DNA of 64,000 bases, taken from contig NZ_BMVW01000013.1 in assembly GCF_014650915.1 (NCBI RefSeq), positions 1-64,000 on the forward strand, read 5' to 3'. The DNA is from Streptomyces poonensis. Its GTDB lineage: Bacteria > Actinomycetota > Actinomycetes > Streptomycetales > Streptomycetaceae. A program made the position numbers and the translations under genes. This document shows, one piece after another, positions 39,112 to 47,274 of the stretch. The notes beneath the pieces are model-generated. The model was not told the origin of the DNA, made no database searches, and saw only the letters and a program-made list of their open reading frames with translations. The number at the start of each line of letters is the position of its first letter. Position 1 is the stretch's first letter.

Positions 39112-42107
39112 GGCTGCACCGTCTCGACATCACCGCCTTCGGGCCCTTCGGCGGCTCTCAGACCGTCGACTTCGACGAGCTGTCGGCCGCCGGGCTGTTC
39201 CTGCTGCACGGGCCGACCGGCGCCGGCAAGACGTCCGTCCTGGACGCCGTCTGCTACGCCCTGTACGGCAGCGTGCCCGGCGCCCGGCAGAGCGGCGGAG
39301 GGCAGGGGCTGTCCCTGCGGAGCGACCACGCGGCGCCGTCCACGCGCACCGAGGTCCGGCTCGACCTCACCGTCGCCGGACGCCGGCTGGAGATCACCCG
39401 GCAGCCGCCCTGGGAGCGCCCCAAGAAGCGCGGCACCGGCACGACGGTCGACAAGGCGCAGACCTGGCTGCGCGAGTACGACGCGGCGGCGGGCGCCTGG
39501 AAGGACCTCAGCCGCTCCCACCAGGAGATCGGCGAGGAGATCACCCAGCTCCTCGGCATGAGCCGCGAACAGTTCTGCCAGGTGGTGCTGCTGCCCCAGG
39601 GCGACTTCGCACGGTTCCTGCGCGCCGACGCCGAGGCCCGGGGCAGGCTGCTGGGCCGGCTCTTCGACACCCACCGCTTCGCCGAGGTGGAGAAGCGCCT
39701 CGCCGAGCGGCGCCGCGCGACCGAGGCGGACGTGCGCGCGGGCGACGCCGAGCTGCTCGCCGACGCGCACCGGATGCAGCAGGCCGCGGGCGCCGGGACG
39801 CGGCCGCCCGAGCTGGAGCCGGGCGACCCCGGGCTCGCCGACGCCGTCCTGGCCTGGGCCGCCGTGGCCCGCAGCACCGCGCGCGAGCGGCTCACCGTCG
39901 CGCACTGCGCACGGTCGGCCGCCGAGTCCGCGCGGGCCGCCGCCGAGCGCGCCCTGGACGACGTACGCGAGCGGGCCCGGCTGCAGCGGCGGTTCGCGGA
40001 GGCGCGGGAGCGGGCCGCACGGCTCCAGGAACGGGCCCCCGCCCACGAGGAGGCGCGGACGCGGATGGAGCGGGCCCGCAAGGCCGAGGCCGTGGCGCCC
40101 GCGCTGGAGCTGCGCGACGCGGCCGAGACGGAGTACCGCCGGGCGGCGGCGGACGAGGCACGCGCGCGGGGGCAGCTGCCCGGGGAGTACGCCGAGGCGG
40201 GCGCGGCCGGGTTGGCCGCCGCCGCGCGCCGGGCCGCCGGGGAACTGGGCGGCCTCGCGTCCGCGCGGCGCGCCGAGCAGCGGCTGGCCGGCATCGTCGC
40301 CGAGCGGGCGGACCTGGACCGTCAGGAACGCGCCGACGAGGAGGTCCTCCGGGAGGCCGGGAGCTGGCTCGCCAGCTGGGAGGCGGCCCGCGCGGACCTC
40401 CGGGACCGGGTCGACAGCGCACAGGAGGCCGCCACGCGCGCGGAGCAGCTCGCCGTACGGTGCGAGCCCGCCCGCAAGCGGCTCGACGCGGCCCGGCTGC
40501 GGGACCGGCTCGCCCAGGACACCGACCGGGCCCAGGCCCGTGCGCTCGCCTCCCGTGAGCGGGCCGCGGACGCCCGCGCCCACTGGCTCGACCTCAAGGA
40601 ACAGCGCCTGAAGGGCATCGCCGCGGAGCTCGCCGCCGGCCTCGTCGACGGCGAGCCCTGCGCGGTCTGCGGCGCCACCGGGCATCCGGCGCCCGCCCGG
40701 AAGATCGCCGGGCACGTCGGCCGGGAGGCGGAGGAGGAGGCCCTCGCCGCCTACCAGCGCGCCGACGAGGACCGCGCCGAGGACGAGCGGCGGCTCGCCG
40801 TCGCCCGCGAGGCACTGGCCGCCGCCACCGCCGAGGCGGGCGACACGCCCACCGGCCGGCTCGCCGGGGAAGTGGCGGAGCTGGAGCGGGAGCACGCCGG
40901 CGCGCGCGCCGCGGCATCGGGGCTGCACACCGCCAAGGAAGCCCTCCGGCAGGCCGAACAGGAACGCGAGCACCGGCTGGAGGCCCAGCAGGAGGCCGCC
41001 CGCCGGGTCGCCTCCCGCGCCTCCCTCCGGGAGGCGCTCGACCGGGAGAGCACCGCACTGGAGGAGGAGCTCGCCACGGCCCGGGGCGCCGCCGACAGCG
41101 TGTCCGCGCGGGCCGCGCAGCTGGAGCGGCAGGCCGCGCGGCTCACCGAGGCCGCCGACGCGGCCCGGGCCGCCGAGGAGGCGGCGCATCGGCTGAAGGA
41201 CGCCGACGCACGTCTCGCCGACGCCGCGTTCCGCGCCGGGTTCGACACCCCGCAGGCCGCCGCGGACGCCCTCCTCGACGACGCCGCCCACCGCGATCTG
41301 CAACGGCGGCTCGACGCCTGGCAGACGGAGGAGGCCGCGGTACGGGCGGTGCTCGCCGAGGCCGACACGGCGGCCGCCGCCCAGCTGCCGCCCGCCGATC
41401 TCCAGGGCGCCGAGCGCACCGCCGAGGCCGCCGCCCGGCGGCTCCAGGACGCGGTGTCCGCCTATGACGCGGCCGCCCGCCGTTGCACCGAACTCGACCG
41501 GCTGTCCGCGCGGGCCGCCACCTCCGTACGGCGTCTCGCGCCGCTCCGCCGCCAGTACGACCGCGTGGCCCGCATGGCCTCGCTCGCGGCGGGCACCTCG
41601 GCGGACAACGAACGCCGGATGCGCCTGGAGGCGTACGTGCTCGCCGCCCGCCTGGAACAGGTGGCCGCCGCGGCGACCGTACGGCTGCGGCGCATGTCGT
41701 CCGGGCGCTACACCCTCGTCCACTCCGCCGACCGCGCCGGGCGGGGGCGCAGCGGGCTCGGACTGCACGTCGTCGACGCCTGGACCGGGCGGGAGCGCGA
41801 CACGGCCACGCTCTCCGGCGGCGAGACGTTCTTCGCCTCGCTCGCCCTCGCCCTCGGCCTCGCGGACGTCGTCACCGACGAGGCGGGCGGTGTGCGCCTC
41901 GACACCCTCTTCATCGACGAGGGCTTCGGCAGCCTGGACGACCAGACGCTGGACGAGGTCCTGGACGTCCTCGACTCCCTGCGGGAGCGCGACCGGAGCG
42001 TGGGCATCGTCAGCCATGTGGCGGACCTGCGGCGGCGCGTCCACGCGCAGCTGGAGGTCGTGAAGGGAAGGTCCGGATCGGCCGTACGGCAGCGGGGAGC
42101 CGGGTGA
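39108..42107 (+). CDS. sbcC: Exonuclease subunit SbcC
   Basis: A 999-residue SMC-like ATPase. Walker A GPTGAGKTSVLDAVCYALYG lies at about residue 35. Long Ala/Arg/Glu-rich coiled coils flank the zinc hook GEPCAVCGATGHP near residue 517 (C-x-x-C). The C-terminal half ends with signature TLSGGETFFASLALALGLAD and Walker B LDTLFIDEGFGSLDD near residue 935. It partners SbcD in processing DNA hairpins and breaks. The GTG overlaps the sbcD stop, so the two are coupled. The length is normal for actinobacterial SbcC. Confidence 0.96.
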   Translation: MRLHRLDITAFGPFGGSQTVDFDELSAAGLFLLHGPTGAGKTSVLDAVCYALYGSVPGARQSGGGQGLSLRSDHAAPSTRTEVRLDLTVAGRRLEITRQPPWERPKKRGTGTTVDKAQTWLREYDAAAGAWKDLSRSHQEIGEEITQLLGMSREQFCQVVLLPQGDFARFLRADAEARGRLLGRLFDTHRFAEVEKRLAERRRATEADVRAGDAELLADAHRMQQAAGAGTRPPELEPGDPGLADAVLAWAAVARSTARERLTVAHCARSAAESARAAAERALDDVRERARLQRRFAEARERAARLQERAPAHEEARTRMERARKAEAVAPALELRDAAETEYRRAAADEARARGQLPGEYAEAGAAGLAAAARRAAGELGGLASARRAEQRLAGIVAERADLDRQERADEEVLREAGSWLASWEAARADLRDRVDSAQEAATRAEQLAVRCEPARKRLDAARLRDRLAQDTDRAQARALASRERAADARAHWLDLKEQRLKGIAAELAAGLVDGEPCAVCGATGHPAPARKIAGHVGREAEEEALAAYQRADEDRAEDERRLAVAREALAAATAEAGDTPTGRLAGEVAELEREHAGARAAASGLHTAKEALRQAEQEREHRLEAQQEAARRVASRASLREALDRESTALEEELATARGAADSVSARAAQLERQAARLTEAADAARAAEEAAHRLKDADARLADAAFRAGFDTPQAAADALLDDAAHRDLQRRLDAWQTEEAAVRAVLAEADTAAAAQLPPADLQGAERTAEAAARRLQDAVSAYDAAARRCTELDRLSARAATSVRRLAPLRRQYDRVARMASLAAGTSADNERRMRLEAYVLAARLEQVAAAATVRLRRMSSGRYTLVHSADRAGRGRSGLGLHVVDAWTGRERDTATLSGGETFFASLALALGLADVVTDEAGGVRLDTLFIDEGFGSLDDQTLDEVLDVLDSLRERDRSVGIVSHVADLRRRVHAQLEVVKGRSGSAVRQRGAG

Positions 42108-42149
42108 GGGACGCCGCCCTCAGCTGCTCTCAGCCGCCCTCAGCTGCTC

Positions 42150-42596
42150 TCAGCGGCCGAGCGCGCGCCGGGGCAGCGGCGACGAGTAGACGATGCTCGT
42201 CGTCACCGAACCCAGCGCCCCGATCCTCCCCGACACCTCCTCCAGATGACGCATCGAACGGGCCGCGACCTTGATGACGAAGCAGTCGTCGCCCGTGACG
42301 TGATGCGCCTCCAGGATCTCGGGCGTCACGGCGACCAGGTCGTGGAACGGCTTGTAGTTGCCGTTCGGGTAGCGCAGCCGTACGAAGGCCAGGATCGGCA
42401 GCCCCAGCCGCTCCGGGTCCACGACGGCCGCGTACCCCTGGATGACCCCCGCCTCCTCCATCCGCCGCACCCGCTCGGTGACCGCGCTCGCGGACATCGA
42501 GACGGCGCGTGCGAGGTCGGCGAAGCTGGCCCGGCCCTCCCGCTGGAGGACGTCGAGGATGCGCCAGTCGGTGGCGTCCGGGGAATACACGGTCAT
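42150..42596 (-). CDS. Lrp/AsnC-family regulator
   Basis: A 148-residue Lrp-type regulator: N-terminal HTH (DATDWRILDVLQREGRASFA, VSMSASAVTERVRRMEEAGV) and C-terminal RAM domain (LPILAFVRLRYPNGNYKPFH, VTGDDCFVIKVAARSMRHLE). It is divergent from a rhodanese-type gene, a pairing seen repeatedly in Streptomyces, and likely regulates it. ATG 42596. An inverted repeat CCACGG/CCGTGG lies at 42619-42646 in the shared spacer. Confidence 0.92.
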   Translation of the reverse strand: MTVYSPDATDWRILDVLQREGRASFADLARAVSMSASAVTERVRRMEEAGVIQGYAAVVDPERLGLPILAFVRLRYPNGNYKPFHDLVAVTPEILEAHHVTGDDCFVIKVAARSMRHLEEVSGRIGALGSVTTSIVYSSPLPRRALGR

Positions 42597-42618
42597 GAAC
42601 GAGGAATAGCAGGGGAAT

Positions 42619-42646
42619 CCACGGTCGATCAAGAAATGTGCCGTGG
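42619..42646. promoter_or_regulatory. Candidate Lrp-type operator
   Basis: CCACGG (42619-42624) and CCGTGG (42641-42646) form a 6-bp inverted repeat with a 16-base AT-richer spacer, between the divergent Lrp and rhodanese genes. Confidence 0.35.
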
Positions 42647-42718
42647 GCATCCCCTTCAGAGAGGGGCTCGCCGACCGTAGATTCATGGTCATCGAGAACC
42701 GCCGGAGGAAGGCCCCCT

Positions 42719-43234
42719 GTGAACACCACCGTGAACATCGCCGTGAACACCGCCGTGAGCACCACCCCGACCGTGAACCCCGTCCTGCGCGTCCCGCCGG
42801 CGGCCCCCGCCGCCGCGGCCGCGTACTTCCGTGCGAGCCTCGCCTTCCACGCCGACGTCTCCGACGTGGCGGCCGCCCTCGCCGCCGGCGGCGACCCCGG
42901 TTTCGTCGTCCTGGACTCACGCTCGACGGAGGCCTGGGACCAGGGCCACGTCCCCGGCGCGCTCCACCTGCCCACCGCGCTGATCCCCGAACAGGCCGAG
43001 CGGCTCCTCGACAAGGCGGTCCCGGTCGTCACGTACTGCTGGGGCCCGGGCTGCAACGGAGCCACCCGCGCGGCCCTCGCCCTCGCCGAACTCGGCTTCC
43101 AGGTGAAGGAGATGCTCGGCGGCTTCGAGTACTGGGCGCGCGAGGGCTTCCCGTACGACACCTGGCAGGGCACCGAGCGCCGCGCCCTCGACCCGCTGAC
43201 GGCCCCGGTGGACGCGGAGGACTGCGGCTGCTGA
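42719..43234 (+). CDS. Rhodanese-like sulfurtransferase domain protein
   Basis: A 171-residue single rhodanese domain. FVVLDSRSTEAWDQGHVPGA is the CH2A-type region and VPVVTYCWGPGCNGATRAAL the active loop with catalytic Cys in TYCWGPGC; GGFEYWAREGFP is the conserved end. It probably carries sulfur as persulfide or detoxifies cyanide-like compounds. GTG 42719 follows GGAGGAAGG. The first ~30 residues are a low-complexity Val/Thr/Asn stretch encoded by short repeats. It ends in EDCGC, whose two Cys could bind metal or sulfur. Confidence 0.9.
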   Translation: MNTTVNIAVNTAVSTTPTVNPVLRVPPAAPAAAAAYFRASLAFHADVSDVAAALAAGGDPGFVVLDSRSTEAWDQGHVPGALHLPTALIPEQAERLLDKAVPVVTYCWGPGCNGATRAALALAELGFQVKEMLGGFEYWAREGFPYDTWQGTERRALDPLTAPVDAEDCGC

Positions 43235-43323
43235 GGGGGAGGAAGAGGGAGAGGCAGGGAGAGGCGGTCCGGGAAGCGCGGGGCAGCCCGAGAATCCGTC
43301 AACTCCCGTGTACTTTCTGGCGT

Positions 43324-43839
43324 ATGGCGCGATACGCGGAATCAGGTGTGACGGAGTGGGTGGAGTCGGGTGGGGGCCCGCTCATAGCGGTACCGGAGGC
43401 CGTGCTGCCGTTCTGGACCGGGGCGGACGGCGACGAGCCGTCGTCCGACTACGACCGGGCGTGTGCCGTCGACGGCCATGTCGGGCTGGTGCCCGTCGGC
43501 GACACCAGGGCACTGGTCCTCGGTGACGAGCCCGCCTCCACCGCCTTCCTGCCGGAGTACGGCACGTTCGTGCGGTGGTGCGCGGCCGACTCCGAGGAGG
43601 AGCTGCTGGCGCAGGTGCCCGCGGCGCTCGACGCGGCGGTGTGGGCGCCGGAGGTGGAGTGGCGGGTGCCGGGAGCGGTCGTCCTGTTCGACGCCGCCTG
43701 GCCGGGGGACGGCTCGGAGCGGACGGACCACGTGCGGGTCGAGCTGGAGCCGGGGCGGTACGGCGTGCGGGCGGCCCATGTGCCGGCCGGCCCCGAGACC
43801 TGGCTCGGACTCGTCCACCTGCGACGGCTCGTGAACTGA
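43324..43839 (+). CDS. Imm21-type immunity family protein
   Basis: A 171-residue protein resembling immunity protein 21: ESGVTEWVESGGGPLIAVPE, SSDYDRACAVDGHVGLVPVG, LVLGDEPASTAFLPEYGTFV and VLFDAAWPGDG are the typical blocks of this actinomycete family. Imm21 members are predicted to neutralise polymorphic toxins. No toxin gene is nearby, so it is an orphan or has another role. ATG 43324; no signal peptide. Confidence 0.72.
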   Translation: MARYAESGVTEWVESGGGPLIAVPEAVLPFWTGADGDEPSSDYDRACAVDGHVGLVPVGDTRALVLGDEPASTAFLPEYGTFVRWCAADSEEELLAQVPAALDAAVWAPEVEWRVPGAVVLFDAAWPGDGSERTDHVRVELEPGRYGVRAAHVPAGPETWLGLVHLRRLVN

Positions 43840-43941
43840 ACGGTGGCGCGCGGAGGCGCGGAACCGCTGTGCGCCGCATCCGCCACGCCCCGCGCGTTAT
43901 TCGCGTGCGCGCCGCCTCCGCCCCACGCATGATGGATCACC

Positions 43942-44787
43942 ATGCACCGGCTTCCCCACCCCGCACCCGAAGACCTGCGCCGTGACCCGCTGCCCCTGCG
44001 GGGCCGCACCGCCCTCGTCACCGGGGCGAGCAGACGCGGCGGTATCGGGTACGCCGTGGCCCGCCGTCTCGCCGCGTACGGAGCGAGCGTCTATCTGCAC
44101 CACCACGTGCCGCACGACGCCGCCATGCCCTGGGGCGCCGACCGTCCCGAGGACGTCGCCGCCGCGGTGCGCGAGGCGCTCGGCGACCCCCACGCGCGCG
44201 TGGCGCACGGACCGGGCGACCTCTCCGACCCCGCCGCACCGGCCCGGCTGATCGCGACGGCCGCGGACGCGCTCGGCGGGCGCCTCGACATCCTCGTCGC
44301 CAACCACGCGCTGTCCGGCTCCGACGGCACCCTCGACACCGTCGACGCCGCGATGCTCGACGCGCACTGGGCGGTCGACACACGGTCCGTGCTCCTGCTC
44401 GTACAGGCGTACGCACGGCTGCGGTCCACCCTCCCGCCGCGCACCCCGGGCGGGCGCGTGGTGATGATGACCTCCGGGCAGGACATCGCGGGCGGCATGC
44501 CCGGAGAGATCGCGTACGCCCTGCAGAAGGGCGCCCTCGCGTCGATCACCCGCTCTCTGTCCACGACACTCGCCGATCTGGCCGTCACCGTGAACACCGT
44601 CAATCCCGGCCCGGTGGACACCGGCTACATGACGGGTGAGGCGTACGAGACGATCGCCTCCATGTTCCCGGCGGGCCGCTGGGGCATGCCGGACGACCCC
44701 GCCCGTCTCATCTCCTGGCTCGCGACGGACGAGGCCGAGTGGGTCACAGGGCAGGTCATCGACTCGGAGGGCGGCTTCCGGCGCTGA
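43942..44787 (+). CDS. SDR-family oxidoreductase
   Basis: A 281-residue SDR. TGASRRGGIGYAVARRLAAYG is the cofactor loop with two extra residues; VANHALSG replaces the NNAG motif, VMMTSGQDIAG holds the catalytic Ser and YALQKGALAS the Tyr/Lys pair; VIDSEGGFRR ends the fold. The extended loop is like that of enzymes annotated as 3-ketoacyl-ACP reductases or rifamycin-type SDRs; the substrate is open. ATG 43942. Followed by a strong bidirectional terminator. Confidence 0.88.
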   Translation: MHRLPHPAPEDLRRDPLPLRGRTALVTGASRRGGIGYAVARRLAAYGASVYLHHHVPHDAAMPWGADRPEDVAAAVREALGDPHARVAHGPGDLSDPAAPARLIATAADALGGRLDILVANHALSGSDGTLDTVDAAMLDAHWAVDTRSVLLLVQAYARLRSTLPPRTPGGRVVMMTSGQDIAGGMPGEIAYALQKGALASITRSLSTTLADLAVTVNTVNPGPVDTGYMTGEAYETIASMFPAGRWGMPDDPARLISWLATDEAEWVTGQVIDSEGGFRR

Positions 44788-44813
44788 GTGAGCGTCCCTC
44801 TGACGGACCGGCC

Positions 44814-44846
44814 GTACGGCGGGCCGGGCGCACCGGCCCGCCGTAC
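44814..44846. terminator. Bidirectional terminator
   Basis: Perfect 14-bp arms GTACGGCGGGCCGG (44814-44827) and CCGGCCCGCCGTAC (44833-44846) with loop GCGCA, between convergent genes. Confidence 0.8.
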
Positions 44847-44867
44847 CCGGACACGCACGTGACCGGT

Positions 44868-44902
44868 CGGACCGGTCATCGGACCGGTCATCGGACCGGT
44901 CA
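44868..44902. repeat. 12-bp tandem repeat at the 3' end of the DUF885 gene
   Basis: CGGACCGGTCAT occurs twice exactly and a third time as CGGACCGGTCAG, head to tail; the last copy overlaps the stop codon of the DUF885 gene. Each unit contains the palindrome ACCGGT. Confidence 0.75.
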
Positions 44903-46591
44903 GAGGCGCGACAGCTCGTCCACCAGATCATCGAGCCCCAGCGACCCCTGCGACAGCGCCGCCATGTGCCATGCCTTCGGGTCGAAGGCGTCGCCGTGGC
45001 GCTCGCGGGCCTTCTCTCGGCCGAGCAGCCAGGCACGCTCGCCCAGCTTGTAGCCGATGGCCTGGCCCGGGATGGTCAGATAGCGGGTCAGCTCGCTCTC
45101 CACGAAGTCCGCCGGGCGGCTGCTGTGCGCGCCGAAGAACTCCTGCGCCAGCTCCGGCGTCCACCGCTCACCCGGGTGGAACGGGGAGTCCGCCGGGATC
45201 TCCAGCTCCAGGTGCATGCCGATGTCGACGATGACCCGGGCCGCGCGCATCATCTGCGCGTCCAGGTAGCCGAGCCGCTCCTCCGCGTCCTTCAGGAAGC
45301 CCAGTTCGTCCATGAGACGTTCCGCGTACAGCGCCCAGCCCTCGGCGTTGGCGCTGACCATGCCGACGGTGGCCTGGTAGCGGGAGAGGTCCTCCGCGAC
45401 GTGCACCCACTGCGCGAGCTGCAGGTGGTGGCCGGGGACGCCCTCGTGGTACCAGGTCGACACCAGGTCGTACACCGGGAAACGGGTCAGCCCCATCGTC
45501 GGCAGCCAGGTGCGGCCCGGGCGGGAGAAGTCCTCCGACGGGCCCGTGTAGTACGGGGCCGCGGCGCCGCCCGGCGGGGCGATGCGCGACTCCACCTTCC
45601 GTACCCGCTCGGCGAGTTCGAAGTGGGTGCCGTCCAGCGCCTCGATGGCCTCGTCCATCAGGCCCTGGAGCCACGTCCGGACCTCGTCGACGCCCTCGAT
45701 GTGCCGGCCGTGCTCGTCGAGGTGCGCGAGCGCCACCCAGGGAGTCTCGGCACCGGGCAGGATCTTGCCGGCCTCCGTCTTCATCTCGGTAAGGAGGCGG
45801 TGGTACTCGGACCAGCCGTACGCGTACGCCTCGTCGAGATCCAGGTCCGTGCCGTTGTAGTAGCGGGACCAGCGGGCGTAGCGCTCGCGGCCCACCACGT
45901 TCGGCGCGCCCTCGATCGTCGGCGCGTACACGTCGCGCATCCAGTCGCGCAGCTCCACGACGGCCGCGGTCGCCGTACGGGCCGCCTCGTCCAGCTCCGC
46001 GCGCAGCGCGTCCGGGCCGGCCGACGCGAAGTCCTCGAACCAGCCGCGGCCCGAACCGTCCACGTCCGCCCACTCGGTGAGCTGCTCGACGAAGGTCGTG
46101 GTCGGGCGAGGGGCCGCGTACAGCTTGCGCTCCAGACCGAGGGAGAGGGACTCGCGGTAGCCCGCCAGCGCGGCCGGCACCGCCCGCAGCCGCTCGGCGA
46201 TCGCCGCCCAGTCCTCCTCCGTGTCGGCGGGCGTCACGGTGAAGACCTCGCGCACCGCGTGCGGCGGCGTGCTCATGTTGCCGACCGCGCGCAGGCCCTC
46301 CTCGGCGTCGTGCACGGCGAGTTCGGCGGTGAGCCGCTCGCGCAGCAGCCGGGCGCAGCGGCGCTCGACGTCACTGTCCGCGCCGGGCTGCCGCTCCGCC
46401 TCGTCGAGCCGCGCGAGCGTCGCCCGCATCAGCTCCGCCAGGGCCTCCTGACCCGCGGGCGAGGTGTCGGGCAGCCGGCTCGAACTCTCCTTCACGCCGA
46501 GGTAGGTACCGGTCACCGGGTCGAGGGCGATGAGCTCGTCGACGTAACGGTCGGCGACCTCGCGGGGCAGCGGGCTGATGGTGTTCGACAT
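44900..46591 (-). CDS. DUF885 family metallo-hydrolase
   Basis: A 563-residue member of the DUF885 family, full length. It has the HExxH-like zinc motif within STWYHEGVPGHHLQLAQWVH (about residue 382) and the following ANAEGWALYAERLMDELGF block with the third ligand Glu. No signal peptide is seen, so it is cytosolic. Members are thought to be carboxypeptidase-like, but the substrate is not known. ATG 46591. It lies 63 bases downstream of an Lrp gene on the same strand, and the two could be co-transcribed. Confidence 0.9.
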   Translation of the reverse strand: MSNTISPLPREVADRYVDELIALDPVTGTYLGVKESSSRLPDTSPAGQEALAELMRATLARLDEAERQPGADSDVERRCARLLRERLTAELAVHDAEEGLRAVGNMSTPPHAVREVFTVTPADTEEDWAAIAERLRAVPAALAGYRESLSLGLERKLYAAPRPTTTFVEQLTEWADVDGSGRGWFEDFASAGPDALRAELDEAARTATAAVVELRDWMRDVYAPTIEGAPNVVGRERYARWSRYYNGTDLDLDEAYAYGWSEYHRLLTEMKTEAGKILPGAETPWVALAHLDEHGRHIEGVDEVRTWLQGLMDEAIEALDGTHFELAERVRKVESRIAPPGGAAAPYYTGPSEDFSRPGRTWLPTMGLTRFPVYDLVSTWYHEGVPGHHLQLAQWVHVAEDLSRYQATVGMVSANAEGWALYAERLMDELGFLKDAEERLGYLDAQMMRAARVIVDIGMHLELEIPADSPFHPGERWTPELAQEFFGAHSSRPADFVESELTRYLTIPGQAIGYKLGERAWLLGREKARERHGDAFDPKAWHMAALSQGSLGLDDLVDELSRL

Positions 46592-46654
46592 GCGGACATC
46601 CTCGTACGCCGACGGGCACCGCGTCAGCCCGATTACGGCAGGTCGTACCCCTGC

Positions 46655-47215
46655 TCAGCCGGATTTCGCCGAGGGCGTGACCTGCTGATCGCCGGATGGC
46701 GACGGCGGCGCGTGCTGCTCCGGCGGCAGCGGCGGCCCGTGCCGCTCGGGCGGCAGCAGCGGTCCGCAGTCCCACTGCTGGAAGATCAGCCGGGTCTCCA
46801 CCCGGGCCACCTCGCGCCGGGCCGTGAACTCGTCCAGGACCAGCCGCTGCAGATCCGCCATGTCCGCGACCGCCACATGCACGAGGTAGTCGTCGGGTCC
46901 CGTCAGATGGAACACGGTCAGCGACTCCGGCAGCGCCCTGATCCGCTCCACGAACGGCCCCACCAACTCCCGCCGGTGCGGCCTCACCTGAACCGACAGC
47001 AACGCCTGAAGCCCCCGTCCCAGCTTGGCCGGATCGAGCCGCAGCCGGTGACCGAGGATCACGCCCGCCCGGCGCAGCCGGGTCACCCGGTCCAGACACG
47101 TCGACGGCGCCACCCCGACCTGCGCGGCGAGATCGCGGTACGTGGTCCGTGCATCGTTCTGCAGCAGCCGCAGAAGGTGGAGGTCCACCGGATCCAGTAC
47201 GACAGAGTCGGCCAT
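46655..47215 (-). CDS. Lrp/AsnC-family regulator
   Basis: A 186-residue Lrp-type regulator: HTH LDPVDLHLLRLLQNDARTTY, VGVAPSTCLDRVTRLRRAGV; RAM domain LQALLSVQVRPHRRELVGPF and LTGPDDYLVHVAVADMADLQ. It has a Pro/Gln-rich tail of ~35 residues not usual in the family. It is divergent from a gamma-family PLP lyase, a typical arrangement in which Lrp controls methionine or cysteine catabolism. ATG 47215. Confidence 0.92.
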   Translation of the reverse strand: MADSVVLDPVDLHLLRLLQNDARTTYRDLAAQVGVAPSTCLDRVTRLRRAGVILGHRLRLDPAKLGRGLQALLSVQVRPHRRELVGPFVERIRALPESLTVFHLTGPDDYLVHVAVADMADLQRLVLDEFTARREVARVETRLIFQQWDCGPLLPPERHGPPLPPEQHAPPSPSGDQQVTPSAKSG

Positions 47216-47274
47216 GGGCCGAACGTAACACGGACTTCGGGGCCGTCCACCCGGTCTCTGTTCAGCCTGATCGC

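Noticed and set aside
38568..42044. 1158-residue minus-strand frame opposite sbcC
   Set aside because: Gly/Pro/Arg-rich shadow of the sbcC coiled coil; sbcC has Walker, zinc hook and signature motifs.
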